Part shown: one piece after another, positions 11,201 through 23,000 of the stretch | How positions within the stretch are numbered: position 1 is the stretch's first letter | Layout of the letters: every line of letters begins with the position of its first letter | NCBI GenBank assembly: GCA_015179045.1 | Contig: WHUZ01000056.1 | Coordinates: forward strand, 310,001 to 374,000 | DNA length: 64,000 bases | Source of the DNA: Kalaharituber pfeilii | Taxonomy: Eukaryota > Ascomycota > Pezizomycetes > Pezizales > Pezizaceae | Reading direction: 5' to 3' | Made by a program: the position numbers and the translations under genes | The notes under the pieces: model-generated | The model's input: only the letters and a program-made list of their open reading frames with translations | Told to the model about the DNA's origin: nothing | Database searches by the model: none

Positions 11201-14200
11201 TCCTCCCTCTCTTGCTTTTTCCTCCTTCCGGCCCTGTACACCATTTTCCGTGTTCATATTCCAAGATGTAACATAAACCCAATAGTGGCGAGATTTTGCA
11301 CCACCATGACACTGTAACCCTGAAACAACAAAACTTTCCCTGACAAAACCAAAAGAAAGTTGAGAATTGAGAAACTAGGGCCCCTAAGAAAGGAGAGGGA
11401 CAAAGAACAAAATAAAAAAAGCTAAAGTTCGCGAAAATTTCTGGAGTTAGTAGGACGGGGGAGGGGGATGGTCAAAGTTTTGTTGGTGCATAGAGAAGCC
11501 ACTCTGAAGGTGTTTGTTTTACCATAGTTATAAAGTTGAGTATATAAGGTATTAGTTGTTTCATGAATCTCGAGCGCAACGCCACAACGTATTCTCTCCC
11601 TCCCTTCCAGAGCTCTCACCATCATATTCGTCTCTATCACCAGTCCCAACCTGGACGCTAGCTTCAGCCCCAACATCAACCCGTCCCTCCCCCCAAACAC
11701 AAACTGTGAAAAACACCAATGACACTCCCAATCTTCTCTGTATCCCCCAGAATTCTGATCTTGGTGACAATAATTGCTATCTCACCCCACAGCTATCCAG
11801 AGATAACGCAGATCCAACTCTCCTCTGGTGACACAAAAATCCCAAACGCTAACTAGAATCTTAATCCAAATTCCCAAACTTAAACCCACAGAAAAGCTTC
11901 TTTTCCCATCCATGCAAAATGACATGCCAGCACATCCATCGCAAAGCATTGCATCATCTCTACAAAACAAGAAACTGGTAAACATAGCCCACGTCTAAGC
12001 TATTCACAGTGCATATAAGAGCAAAGTGTGCTGGTGCCAACTCAGACAAATTTCCTGAACATTCGTTTTCTATAGGACCGATTGAGGGCTTGCAAAGTGG
12101 TGCTAAACTTACATACGTTTTGATATCGACATTTTGTTGATCTGGTTAATATGCCGTACTTTATTAGTTTTCCTGTGCAGCATCCCCAAGCATGTTTCTC
12201 CTTTAGCAAACTAGAGCGCACTAAACAAACCACCTAGTCTCGTGCCTAGCCGCTACCAGAAAAATAAACCACCTTTTGCAGCCACAGCCACAAAAAAAAA
12301 TTCTCCTTCCACTAAGCATAAGACTCCCTACCTCCCAAAAATTCCTCAAATAGGATGAGCGAGGATAATAAGCTTCCTTCTGTTGAAATCACTCGCTTGG
12401 ACAAGGTTTATCCACTTATCTATCCATACCAGAAACTGTAAGTCGCAAATTCGACACGCCACGCAAGGTTTGGGCTTTGATTTTGAGGAACGGGTATGGT
12501 GGGGTAGAAATCAGAAAGAGTAAAAAAGCTCAGACCTTAATTTTAATTCCAAATTGTGAGCTAGACATAGAGTTAAATCTAGGAGCCTAAGTGGAGTGAA
12601 GTGGATTCAGAAAGGTGAACGACAGCTTAGGTCTGTGCATGTTTTGGTTGCGTCTACTTGTTCAGAGATTAGGTTTGCTGCCATCACTTGCTTATGCGTA
12701 TGGACGGTCCGAGATACCTGCATAATCCGGGGAAAACGCAAAGAGCCAGAAGAAGATAAATTTACCCCCCTTCTCTCCAATCCACGCAATGATATCTTAA
12801 CCGTAGGCCTCAACATCCCCATATCCCCAAAATCCAAATTCCCAGGCTACAAATTCGCCAACCACGATGCACGAATCCTTAAATGAGGTGAGAGACAGGC
12901 GAGGGTTTCAGCTAGATTTAGTTCAGCTTGATAGTCCGGTTCAAAAATACTTCTGACGTGACATTTCTTCTATCTTAGAATGTCATATGGGGAATAACAT
13001 CTCAGCGGGTGAGTAATTAGTTCGAATTGAGGAGTTGTGAGCTATATTCCGATCTTGTATGAGTGCGTGGCTTGGAGCTGTATCCCCTTAGACTGTCCAC
13101 TAGGACCATGCATTGTGTAGTGTGCATTGTATCTAATCTAGAGACGCGCTGCTGTGTTCGTGTGCTTATATATTCGTATGTCAAAAGATATAGTTATCAT
13201 GGTCGAGGAAGGCGGCTGATGTCGTAAATAGTTGTGTACTGTACTGAGTTACGAGATGAGTCGTAAAACTGGACTCGGTGCATTAGGCAATTCGGATAGA
13301 ATCCTACAGGTGATGCCGTTTGACGTCGGAGGCTTGTAAAATCTGGGCGACAAGTGGGTTGAGAGCTTTTATCTTATCTTATTTCTCACATTCGTATAAT
13401 AAGAATGTGGAGAAAGGTTGACTGTCCGGTCTTCGTTGGGGGATTCTCCTATTCCATCACAGCTACTTGTTTGGCTCACCCTCATTAGTTCGTCTGTTTG
13501 GTGCTGTTAAACCAGACTAGCCGTTAAACAACGCCCAACATTTTTCTAATAGGAAATTTGGCAACCTGTATCCCCCTGCTATAGAAGCATTTCATACTGT
13601 TGGAAACATGACCTATAGGATGATTGGGGAATTTCAAACATTTCATTGACCAGTTGGCATCGTTACCATCGTCTGAGGATACTGGAACTTAGAAAGGCGG
13701 GACGGGGCAATGAGAAGTCGCGGGTATTTTGTATTCGTGAAATGTTGTTATGAATCTTGTGGACAGTTAAGATGTATCTAGCATATTTGAAATAAGTAAT
13801 AAGTACTTGGAAAGTTAATGAAGAACTAAGTGGAACGGGAGTACATACCTTAGGCCAGTACTTACCCTCATGCTTTTCCCAATGTGTTATATACCCCACG
13901 GAGATGTACCCTTGTATTTATTCATGGAGAAACAAAATAAGATCCTCTGATTTGCCTTGTCATCTTGCTTTCGTATAACTTATGCCTGCTCATTCCAGTT
14001 GGTATTTTTAGAAGGCCCCTCAATCAACTGTGAATGAAGGTGTAAGCAGATCTGCTTGAATAAAATTCCAAACCCCAGTCCCAGAAGCACTGCAGATCGT
14101 TTGAGTTTTCCTACCAGCCAAACATCTGCCCCCCTTATCAGTGCTTGTGGTTTTGCCATTGTTTCATATGGCCCATAAAGAGATGGTCATCAGAAACAGA

Positions 14201-16143
14201 CGAGGGATGCCGCGATTCCAGGCGTCTGCATATGATGAGCTAATAACCGCAAAGTATCGAACGTGATGGTATCAAAGTTAGAAGGCATTGCTCTAGCTGG
14301 TATGGGAAAGCAACGATGAAAATGATATATATTCCCTACATAGGCAAACCAACCATCAAAGGCATCTAAACAAAAGGGAAAAAAAAAGCTTCAGAGCCGA
14401 ATGAGAAGGAAAACGAAAAGAAAAGAAAAGTAGAGGAAGACGAGCAAGAGGGTGAGATCAAAATGCAATAACAAGGGGGCAAAAGGCCGATTAAAAGAAA
14501 AGCTTGTGCACGATGGAAAAAAAAACGAAATGATGAGTATGAAACAAATACCCAATAATATCACTTCTCAACCTTCCTTCCAAATGATTCCGCTGCAAAG
14601 GCGACCAAACTGTGTAATCCCAAATAGCTATCCTGAAATCCCATGCCCCCCAAAACAACCAATAATGGGCCTTCAGCCAACCAGATACATACCACTGGAG
14701 ACCACAGAGCCTGCAAACTCCATCCATAACCCGAATCCCATATAAGAAACCAAAAAGCCACGGACGAAATGGGATACGAAACAACAAGCGTCAAAGGCTT
14801 AGTCTGTCGTATATTGTGGACTGGTGAGCTGTGCCTTGTTCCACAACTGAATGGCTTGAAGAGGCGACGAAAAGAAAAATAAACAGTACACAGTTAAAGA
14901 AGAAAAGTGAAAAGAAAATGCCAGTGAGCATGGGGGTAATTGGGAGGTAAAAACGAGAATGTAACGGAGGAGACCCCTGCATCTTGTCATAGCATACCAA
15001 CGACCAAACCACATGCTGTGCCCAGGCCACCCCAGTACCAAGAAATGACAACGGCAAATGGAGTTTGGAGAGGACGAAAAGAGAAAAAGCAACCATAGGG
15101 GTAACTCGAATGCAAAGTGATAAAGATGAAATCCCTGATTTTATTTACATTTTGAAGGAAGAAAAGTGAAGTGGCAGGGCAGTGGGGGATAGGCAAGTGA
15201 CAGTCAGGTGAGAATGCATGCACAGCTTAGAACACATACAACACGCATAGCAGGATGCATGTATTATGTGTATTCCTTTCTCACTTCCTGTCCATACATG
15301 CGTGATCACATGTAGATATGTGTATGTTCTATGTGCTGTGCTGTAGTCTGTCTGCTTAACAGCTGTCTGTCATTGAGAGGTCTGCGTTGCAATCTTGACC
15401 AGGAGCGGCTGGGCTTGATGCGCACCCTGGAAACCAGACTGCACAGTAGTAGGGTATCGTTATACTCTTGGTGGACAGGCGTAAGATGGTATCTGAGATC
15501 GACACAGACATCTGTATCCAAATAACAAAATTATCAGAAGAAATCGAAAGAAAGAAAGAAGAAAGAAAGAAAATAAAGCAAACATTGGAGGGAAAAAGTT
15601 AGCCTACCCAAAGGGACTAACTTTCATGAGGGAGTAGGGGGCGCTTGTAGGGCTTGCAATTGATGACGATCCAGACAACACTCATCATCGTATCGACTTG
15701 GAAAACTATACGAAAGAAATAAATTAAATGCGGAGGGGAAAAAAAAAAAATGGCAGAAAAAGAGAATAGAAGGCAAAATACACCAGCAACATGAGGGACA
15801 TCCAACCACTTTTTGATACCCACAGAAATTAGAAGAAAACAATAAAGTAACTCATACTATCTTCGCAAAAAATCAATAGAGTGCACCGAACCAAAGCCGA
15901 CAACAAAGATGGATATGCCATATAGGGATCCCAACCAAACATAAGAGAGGTAGATAGCACTAAGGATTAGGTATGGTATGGCCATAAAATGGGGAAAAGC
16001 ATTCTTGTCGTAGTCTGATGTAGATAATCCCTCGGAAAGAGCTAAGAGAGGTAGGAATTGCGGAAGGACGAACTGCCGGGGATACTCTGGGTACGGCAAC
16101 TGCGTACCCTGAAACAACTCTATCCCCTGTCGGAATAATGATG
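8290..16143. other. Long gene-poor intergenic region
   Basis: Nearly 8 kb without a recognisable gene. It holds homopolymer tracts (T-runs near 10274 and 10920, A-run near 11075), one GTACTGTAC at 13236-13244, and a weak candidate exon at 12355 described separately. The open frames (for example 14452-14745 or 15857-16147) are short and lack domains. The right end is presumably the 3' region of SSK1. Long noncoding transcripts or decayed mobile elements cannot be excluded from sequence alone. Confidence 0.5.
12355..12441 (+). CDS. Tentative small exon of an unrecognised gene
   Basis: An ATG at 12355 follows a pyrimidine- and A-rich, leader-like stretch and opens 28 codons of ordinary amino-acid composition (starting MSEDNKLPSVEITRLDKVYP). 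The stop overlaps a perfect fungal donor GTAAGT at 12438, so the frame may continue after splicing. A later open frame at 12596-12886 could supply a second exon, for example through an AG at 12671-12672 in matching phase, but no branch site or homology supports it. I do not recognise the protein. Confidence 0.15.
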   Translation: MSEDNKLPSVEITRLDKVYPLIYPYQKL

Positions 16144-18540
16144 TCAACCAACGGTTGCAATGGCCCTTGGTGCCTCAATCGCTTTGGAATCGCTGGTGCT
16201 CCCATTGCTGAATGTCGTTGACCCAGTTGATGAGGCCAATGGGCCTCCGCTGCGCTGTCTTTCCCGCTTATTTCCGCCAGGTCTTTTACCTTTCGCCTGT
16301 TCCTCCTGTTCTCTTGCCGAGAGATCCTTCCACTTCTTCCAACCATCAAAATCAATTAGAGCTTGCATACATCCCCATTCGGTCAATTTCTTTTCCAGCC
16401 AGAGATTGTTCACCGGCTAAAAGTTCCACCGTATTAGCATAGCACATATTCACATATTCCATGAGCTGCACCAGAAAATGATGAAAAATGTAAATAATAC
16501 CTTTGTGAGAAAATCATTACATCCGGCCGCCAAAGCTTCATGACGATCACTCTGAAGAGATGATGCTGTGAGGGCCACGATAATGACAGGTGATTTGAAC
16601 AAGAATGTAGAAGATAACCTATCCTCTTCCGGGACCTCTTTTTGCAGTTCAGCCCGATCACTATCTGCTCCTGGCCCATGAGAGAACACACCAATCCCAT
16701 TCACCTTTTCCAACCTACGTATCTCCTTGGTAGCTTCTAGGCCATTCATAACTGGCAGATGAATATCCATGAGTACTAGATGAAAGCCACCCGCTCTCCA
16801 CTTGGTAACAGCCTCCATTCCATTAACTGCAGACTGCCAACGCACTTTCAGCCGCTTCATGAATGCCTCCAACAACCTCAAATTGATACTATTATCCTCC
16901 ACTATCAACACATTTATTGGTGGAACAGTCCCTTCCACCAATCCAGCCGGGGCTTTAGACTTTTGTTCATTCTTGAATTTTGGTGGCCGAGGTGAAGACA
17001 CTCGCACAGGGGGTGGGCTAGCCACTGGTGGCTTAGGGGCCTCCTCAGTTACCGGCGGGGTGGGTAGAGGTGGTTGCGGAGCTGGCTGTGTTTGACTCGA
17101 ACTTGCCGCATCAGATCCTCCCCTTGGTCGGCTTTTCGGAGCCATAACAACTGGGCCCCCGGTGTTCATAACGTTGGTGCTAGAAGGAATACCCCCCGAT
17201 GTTGTGTGTCGAGGCTTCAACGGTGGCCTATTGACGAGCCGTCGGTTGCCTGGGGAACCTGGGATTGAGGGTGGTTGGCCCACCGCCAAAGCGGACATTG
17301 ACGGCTGTTGGAGCACAATCTGAGAATTGTTCAAACTCGATGTGGGATGAGATGCTGTTGAAGAAGGAAATGTTTGTGAGAAATAGTCATTACCTTCGCC
17401 ACCAGAAAATGTCTCATGCCCATGCCCCCCATAGTACGCATATGGCTGATTTGGCGATGGCCGTGGTGTCCTCCGCTCTCGTAGAGGAGGTACCTCTATT
17501 ACCAATGCTTCCGATACACTTTGTCCGCCAGGAAAGTATTCCTCCAATGCTCTCACCACTAGCTCATCCGGTTCTAAATGGCGTTCATCTCTCTGTCTTC
17601 CTTGTCCTGCTCGCGGTATTATCCGTAACTGTAAATCCGGCGCATCGTAGTGCCTGCCCAAGGCGTTCTGGTATTTCCTCAAAATAGCATCCTTCAAATT
17701 ATCTACAAGATCCTCATCACGTAGATCAACCAATGTTGGGGACCCTTCCCTTCTCCTAACCCAAACCTTCCCATTTACCATCTCTGAGCCGGATGGCGTT
17801 TGCCGTGAGGTAGGCGACGTTGCTCCTGGGTTATCGTGCTCAGCTGGTTCCTCAGTTAATGTGATGTTGTTGAATTGCACTATGCGGGAAATTTCAGATT
17901 GTGGAAATATGGACTGCCGACGAAGTGCGGTCGGTCGGGGAGACGTTGGCGAGACAGGGGAACCAGAGGGGGAAAACTCCGAACAGGCGACTTTGCTTTT
18001 GAAAGGCTCGGGAGCCGCAGCAGGAGCTACCTGCACAGCAGCAGAGGAAGGTTGCTCTGCTGGTTCTGTAAATTTTTTTCGGAGGGACGTTGATTCAATG
18101 GTAGTAGCGGTAGACGGAGGCTCAGCGGTTGTTGAGAGCGTAGTGCTTGTGTTAGCGGGTTCGTCAACTTGGCGATCCTCAGGTGTCGACGACCCCCCTT
18201 GCAGCGTGCAACAACTGTCTCTTCTTGACCGGACGCTGAGGGGGCCCCGAGGGCTACTATCTAGCCGCGGCAGCTCCGACGTAGGAGTGCTTTTTCTGCG
18301 GTTGCTGTCGGTGGTGCTCGAGTCAGTGGACGGCTCAGAGTTGCTGGAGCCCGCCGGTGCTGAATCTGTCGTATGTCGGCGCCTGAAATGCTGCAATAGC
18401 TTGTCCCTTTTGCTTTTCAGGCTACGAAGGCTCGAAAGGCTATGCATACTGTTTCTTATCTCTAACACTACTTCCAGCTTACTGAGACTAGGTCCCTCTC
18501 CCTCCTCTTCTTTTTCCGCGATCGTAGGGCCCAATGGCAT
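16144..18540 (-). CDS. SSK1: Ssk1 response regulator of the HOG osmostress pathway
   Basis: Predicted 770-residue protein in two exons: 18540-16501 and 16416-16144. The 84-bp intron (GTATTA...TTTTAG, branch CTAAT) is placed so that NDFLTK runs into PVNNLWLEKK, the conserved end of Ssk1 receivers. Residues 1-540 are low-complexity, Ser/Pro/Thr-rich. The receiver domain starts near 542 with the acidic pair Glu548-Asp549, the phospho-acceptor Asp592 in VLMDIHLPVMNG, the Thr/Ala switch VALTAS and Lys680. The roughly 28-residue insert before the fourth strand is also usual for Ssk1. In fungi Ssk1 receives phosphate from a Ypd1-type phosphotransfer protein, and in its unphosphorylated form activates Ssk2/Ssk22 MAPKKKs. 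The frame opens upstream to 18921, but that part is translated homopolymer (poly-Pro), so I start at Met 18540. Confidence 0.93.
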
Positions 18541-20250
18541 GGATATTGGGTTACTGAGAGGTTGGGCGAGTTGGGGAGGATGGGGCGTTGGAGGGGGGTT
18601 GTGGGTAGTGGTGGTGGAGCGGGTGGGGGTGGGGGGGGAGGGTGGGGAGGGTGAGGAGAGACAGAAAGGAACGGCGTGGACGGATGGAGTCCGGGGAAGG
18701 AGGAGGGCTATAGGCGAGTGCAGAGGTGCTGGGCAGGGCACATTCTTCTGTCGGGGGCAACAGAACGTCAACGCAGGAAGGGCGGTGGGGAGGGGGCGGG
18801 GAGGGGGGGGGTGGGGTGGGGTGGGGGTGGGGGGTGGGGGGGGGGGGGGGGGGGGGGGGCTATAGAGGAGGACGGGGAAGGAGGAGCGAGGGGCGTTGCG
18901 GCACGAGGACGCTGCTGTCACGTCCGGCGGGCGGCTTTGGTGCTCGTGGTGTCCGTCGGTTTGCCGGGCGGGTCTTATCTTGCGCGGGCTTGCGAGGCAT
19001 CACGACGACGCGGTGGGGCAGCTGCTGGTGCTATTTACGGGGGGTGGGCTGTTAGGTGGGCAACGTTACGAGAAGCTGCGGATGTGGCTAGCACTGGCGG
19101 CAGATCTCGACGGCAAGGTTCAGTGCAGCAGCAGACACGGTCCCGGGACGACGAAATGGGACAACAGATGGAGAATGGGGAATCCGCAAAGCCCATCCAC
19201 GCCCGGTGGGCGCCAGTGGGCGCCAGTGGGCCAGCGGTGCCGGAGCCCCGATTAGCTAGCAAAGTCGTGATCTGCCTCGCAGCACGCAAATCCTGCCCCA
19301 GGAGCCAGTTCCACGCGTGGCGGGTGCGGTTACAAGGCCCTCCCCTCCGCTCCGCTCATGTGTGGAACGGCCTCAGTGGGCTCGCCAGCGGCCGCGGCCA
19401 TTGGCGTAGGGCATTGGCGTAGGGCCTGCCTGTCTGTCGAGACGGTACGGTAGAGTACGGTGCTCTGCTAGCAGCACGGGGCGGGCGGCAGGGGGACGGG
19501 GGTGCCTGCTGGTCGCAGCCTGGGCTGCCGAGCGTGGAAGCATTTCGAACACCGTCGCTATCGTGTCCCTCTTGTGCCCGCCCTGGCTGCTGCTCCGCAT
19601 GTAAAGTACAGTACAGTACATTGCTACAGTGTCGTGTATGCGTGCGTGCTCGCAGCGTTCGGCATGAGCAGCGCTCAGCCCGGAAGCAAAGATGTTGCTC
19701 CTGCTGCTCCCCCACCCCCCCCCCCCTCCCCCCTCCCCACAGCCCAACCCAACCCAACCAAAACTGCTTACGGACTGCGTGCCTGGAGCATAGAGGGCAC
19801 GCGTCCTAGATCCTCCCCTCGGCACCCCGCTCGCAGCTCACGCAGCACCGCGGACGCCCTGCTGAGCCGGATCAGGATGCACATGACACTTGGTCCCAAA
19901 CAACAAACATCAGGCCGTTGCGCATGCGGACCCTCGTCGAGCCTGCAGTGCTATCGCTCCAGCGTGAGGAACGGTCTGGCGAGACTCTGGGTTCACCGGG
20001 CCCGCCCTGCACGCTTTTGAGCTGCCGTGGCCGTGGCTGCTGGCATGTGATTGATAGGGAACATTTGCCCATCGCCAGATGTACATTTGCTACCAAGTCG
20101 ATACTAGCATGTACTTGCTAGTTCTGTACTGTACTTCTGTGCCAGTGTCGGAGGGCGTGCTTGTCCCATGCACGACAGGACAGGGACAACTGGTGGCCAC
20201 GCTCCGCTGCACAACCTCTGGCCCACGCTGCTATATATACTCTGAATGCT
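18541..20250. promoter_or_regulatory. SSK1 leader and promoter, extreme G/C skew and a 24-base G run
   Basis: Immediately upstream of SSK1 the plus (template) strand is G-rich over about 18550-18860 and ends in 24 consecutive Gs at 18836-18859, so the mRNA-sense strand is C-rich. GC-rich DNA continues to about 20230. It includes CCC-rich tracts near 19710 and overlapping GTACAGTAC palindromes at 19606-19619, with another at 20126-20134. Open frames through this stretch on both strands are compositional and rejected. Confidence 0.55.
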
Positions 20251-23000
20251 ACTAGGGCTCAAAACAGGACTGGTATCGCTGCAAGCTTGATATTCCCACA
20301 GACAGTTGGAGTTTGAGATGCTGCAAGCACCTAGCCCATGCTTTGAATGGAAATCCCAGATGGCCGATGAAGCGCATTTGGTTCCAGAGCAAGCTCGTCC
20401 TTTCAGCCTGGCACTATCCTATCGTGTCGCCTTGATTCATGCCCTACCGAGAGCCCATAACTCCACAATCAGACTAATAGCTCCAAGTTGATAGCTATAG
20501 ACCCTGTCAATGAGAGCTTGCTCATGTCTCCACCAGTCTTAGTGCCTATGCCTTTGAGATAATTATGATAGCCTGCCTTAAGATCTGCCTAAGAACCAAT
20601 ACCCTTTTTCTCACTAGCCCAATACTAACACCACGAGTAGACTACTGAGCTTCAGATATCGATAACCTTCGCTTACTTAGCTATACCTATCTGGTTGGCC
20701 GAATCAGAAAAAGGCTCAAGTCAGCAAACATAGAATTCGCAAGCCTCGTGCCGCCAGACTTACAAGTGTTATGGTACTATACACTAAATCATTCAATAGT
20801 GATCATCAAGGCCGTGACACCGGATACCAAAGAAAATCGATCAATCTGCCCACTAAACATTCACTTCTTAGTATACTTGTAGTCGTTGTTAACAAATGTA
20901 AAATCAATTGTTTAATGAGCTTCAGATTCTTGAGACATTACGCAATAGCTGTCGCAGCCATTGAGTAAAAGCTCGGGGTAAGTTAGCGGTCATGAGGGTG
21001 GATATAGGACACTATAGGATTGCTAAACTATAAACCTTTCTTCACAATCTAGAATGCAAGTGCAATTGCTTGTGACGACTGAACCCTGAGATTACTAGAT
21101 TCTGGACTATGGTTCGAAACTGGTAAGGTAAGCGGCCACTGTTGCCATTCTGCTGCTCCGGAAGATGTAACCACTTTATCAGACTGAAGCAATGTAAGAA
21201 GCAAAGGTTCGCATCTAGATCCCTGCCAGAACCGTCTTAACCCGAATGGATTTCTTAACTTCGTTAAGTGCGGCTCTAGCCTAGACACGTTAGTGTCAAG
21301 AGGGATCCCCCACAAGCAACTTTTGTGCAGATCGATCCCAGCGCAGGGAGAACTTGAGCTGATTGGCTGGAAGTGGATCCAGACGCCACTTGGATGTGAT
21401 GTGCAGAGAGCTAGTGGTCCTTAGCAAACTTGCCCTAAAATGTGACTAGCTAATCATGCGGTGTGATCGCGATTAGATACTCGTAGGGTTAAGGACGCAT
21501 TCAAATGAACTGTATATTAAGGAAAGCATGCGATGGCAGGCCGCAAAACAAACAGCTTTCTCAACAGCAGAGACCTTCACAGCGATTCAGTCAAAGACAA
21601 AGCAAAAATCAAAACCTTAGGGCTGCCACCCAACTATTGTGTTGCCCACACCATTCGCCCCTTCTGCTAGTGTTTTGCCCTCTGCAGGCCCGATTTTTGG
21701 GAACCTCCTCTGGATCCCAGAATGGCGGTTAAGACCGCAAGGGTTTGTCTCCAGCAACTGGACCAGTGACCAAATAAACGGCACAGTAGCCCATGAACCA
21801 CCGTTTTTCCCACACACCAAAGCATTGGAATGCACCATTGCTCAAAATGGCAAAAGAAACCAATACAAATTAAAAAAAAGAAAAATAAAGAATATATAAA
21901 TAAATAAATAAATAAATAAATAAAAGTAAAACACTTTTCTGGTATGCTTGGTGCTGTGCCATCTCACGTTGAATAAAAGTTCTCACCTCAGCTGCCCAGC
22001 ATTTCATGCTTAGTTACGGTATGCAGCTGCACCTTACATTCTGCATTCAAATAGATTAAGCTCAGATGGTTACGTGGGGCATCCTTAAAACAAGTAGATA
22101 GGATGCGTCTCAGATCCGGTATGTGCTCGGTAGGAAGCTTGACGTCTTATTTCTGTGGATCCTTTCCAAGTAGTGCAAACTTTCGCTTCTGCTGAACTAT
22201 GAAGTGAACAAGCTGTCCTCATAGTGATGGCTGTGTTATATAACTCGCGGAATTGCCTAGAACACCCCCTTGCAGAGGCATCACAATTAGGACGAACGAC
22301 GTCGACAAACTTGCGCAAGCAGCCGAGTGAGATATAAAGGGTTGATATTTGGAGTGTTTCGGGGAACGGTTGTGATGCTATTCTTTTATTTAATGATTGA
22401 TTATTTCCTAGGGACAGACTTAGCTATTGTTGATCGCATCCACGCCATCCACCGCACATCAAGCTCAATACTCGTCTTCCTCCCAGGCTGAATTGAGTAA
22501 GTGTGAGATCACATACAGGCAAACTAGGCCGAGCGTACGTTACCATAACATATTCCTGGAGGAAGAGGCAATCTTACTACCGGAAATCCTAACCGCGGGG
22601 CCATGCAAAAGCCACTTCTACCAGGCGAACAAGAACGTGCACTGAAGTTAGACCAGGAAGGCAGCAGAGTCTGTGTGCTTTTTTAGATTTAACGGGAGCC
22701 AGGGAGCAACGGTGAATCGCAAGATCGGAGCCGTGGTAGAGAAGCATAGCAAGGGAGAGCTAGCTGAAGCGAGCGAGAGGCGAGCTGCGAGGGTCGGATC
22801 GCAGATCTAGGAACAGAAAGGTGGGCAGCAACCCTATACGCTTGTTTGTGTGCACTGCATCCCATTCGTCATTTTTTTTTCGACGATATTGATGGTTTCT
22901 CGAGAATTTTCTTGAAAGAAAAAAAAGCCGATTGCAATACTATCTTATGAAAGCAATTTTGCAATTCTCTACCCTTTGCTTTGTGTTAGCTTCCATTTCA
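20251..23000. other. Gene-free intergenic DNA with an AAAT microsatellite
   Basis: No coding region is supported. A (TAAA)n tract occupies about 21897-21925, directly after an A-rich run. Open frames are all under 90 codons and lack motifs. Confidence 0.5.

Noticed and set aside
4521..16143. Transposon genes in the long gap
   Set aside because: I looked for reverse transcriptase, integrase and transposase motifs in the open frames and saw none; only possible decayed repeats remain.
17861..18865. 334-codon plus-strand open frame opposite SSK1
   Set aside because: It is antisense to the Ser/Pro-rich part of SSK1, has Gly/Val/Ser-rich compositional sequence and no domain. The SSK1 frame has a clear receiver domain on the other strand.
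18541..18921. N-terminal extension of SSK1 to Met at 18921
   Set aside because: The added residues are translated C-runs (poly-Pro) from a homopolymer; a normal start MPLGPTIAEK lies downstream.
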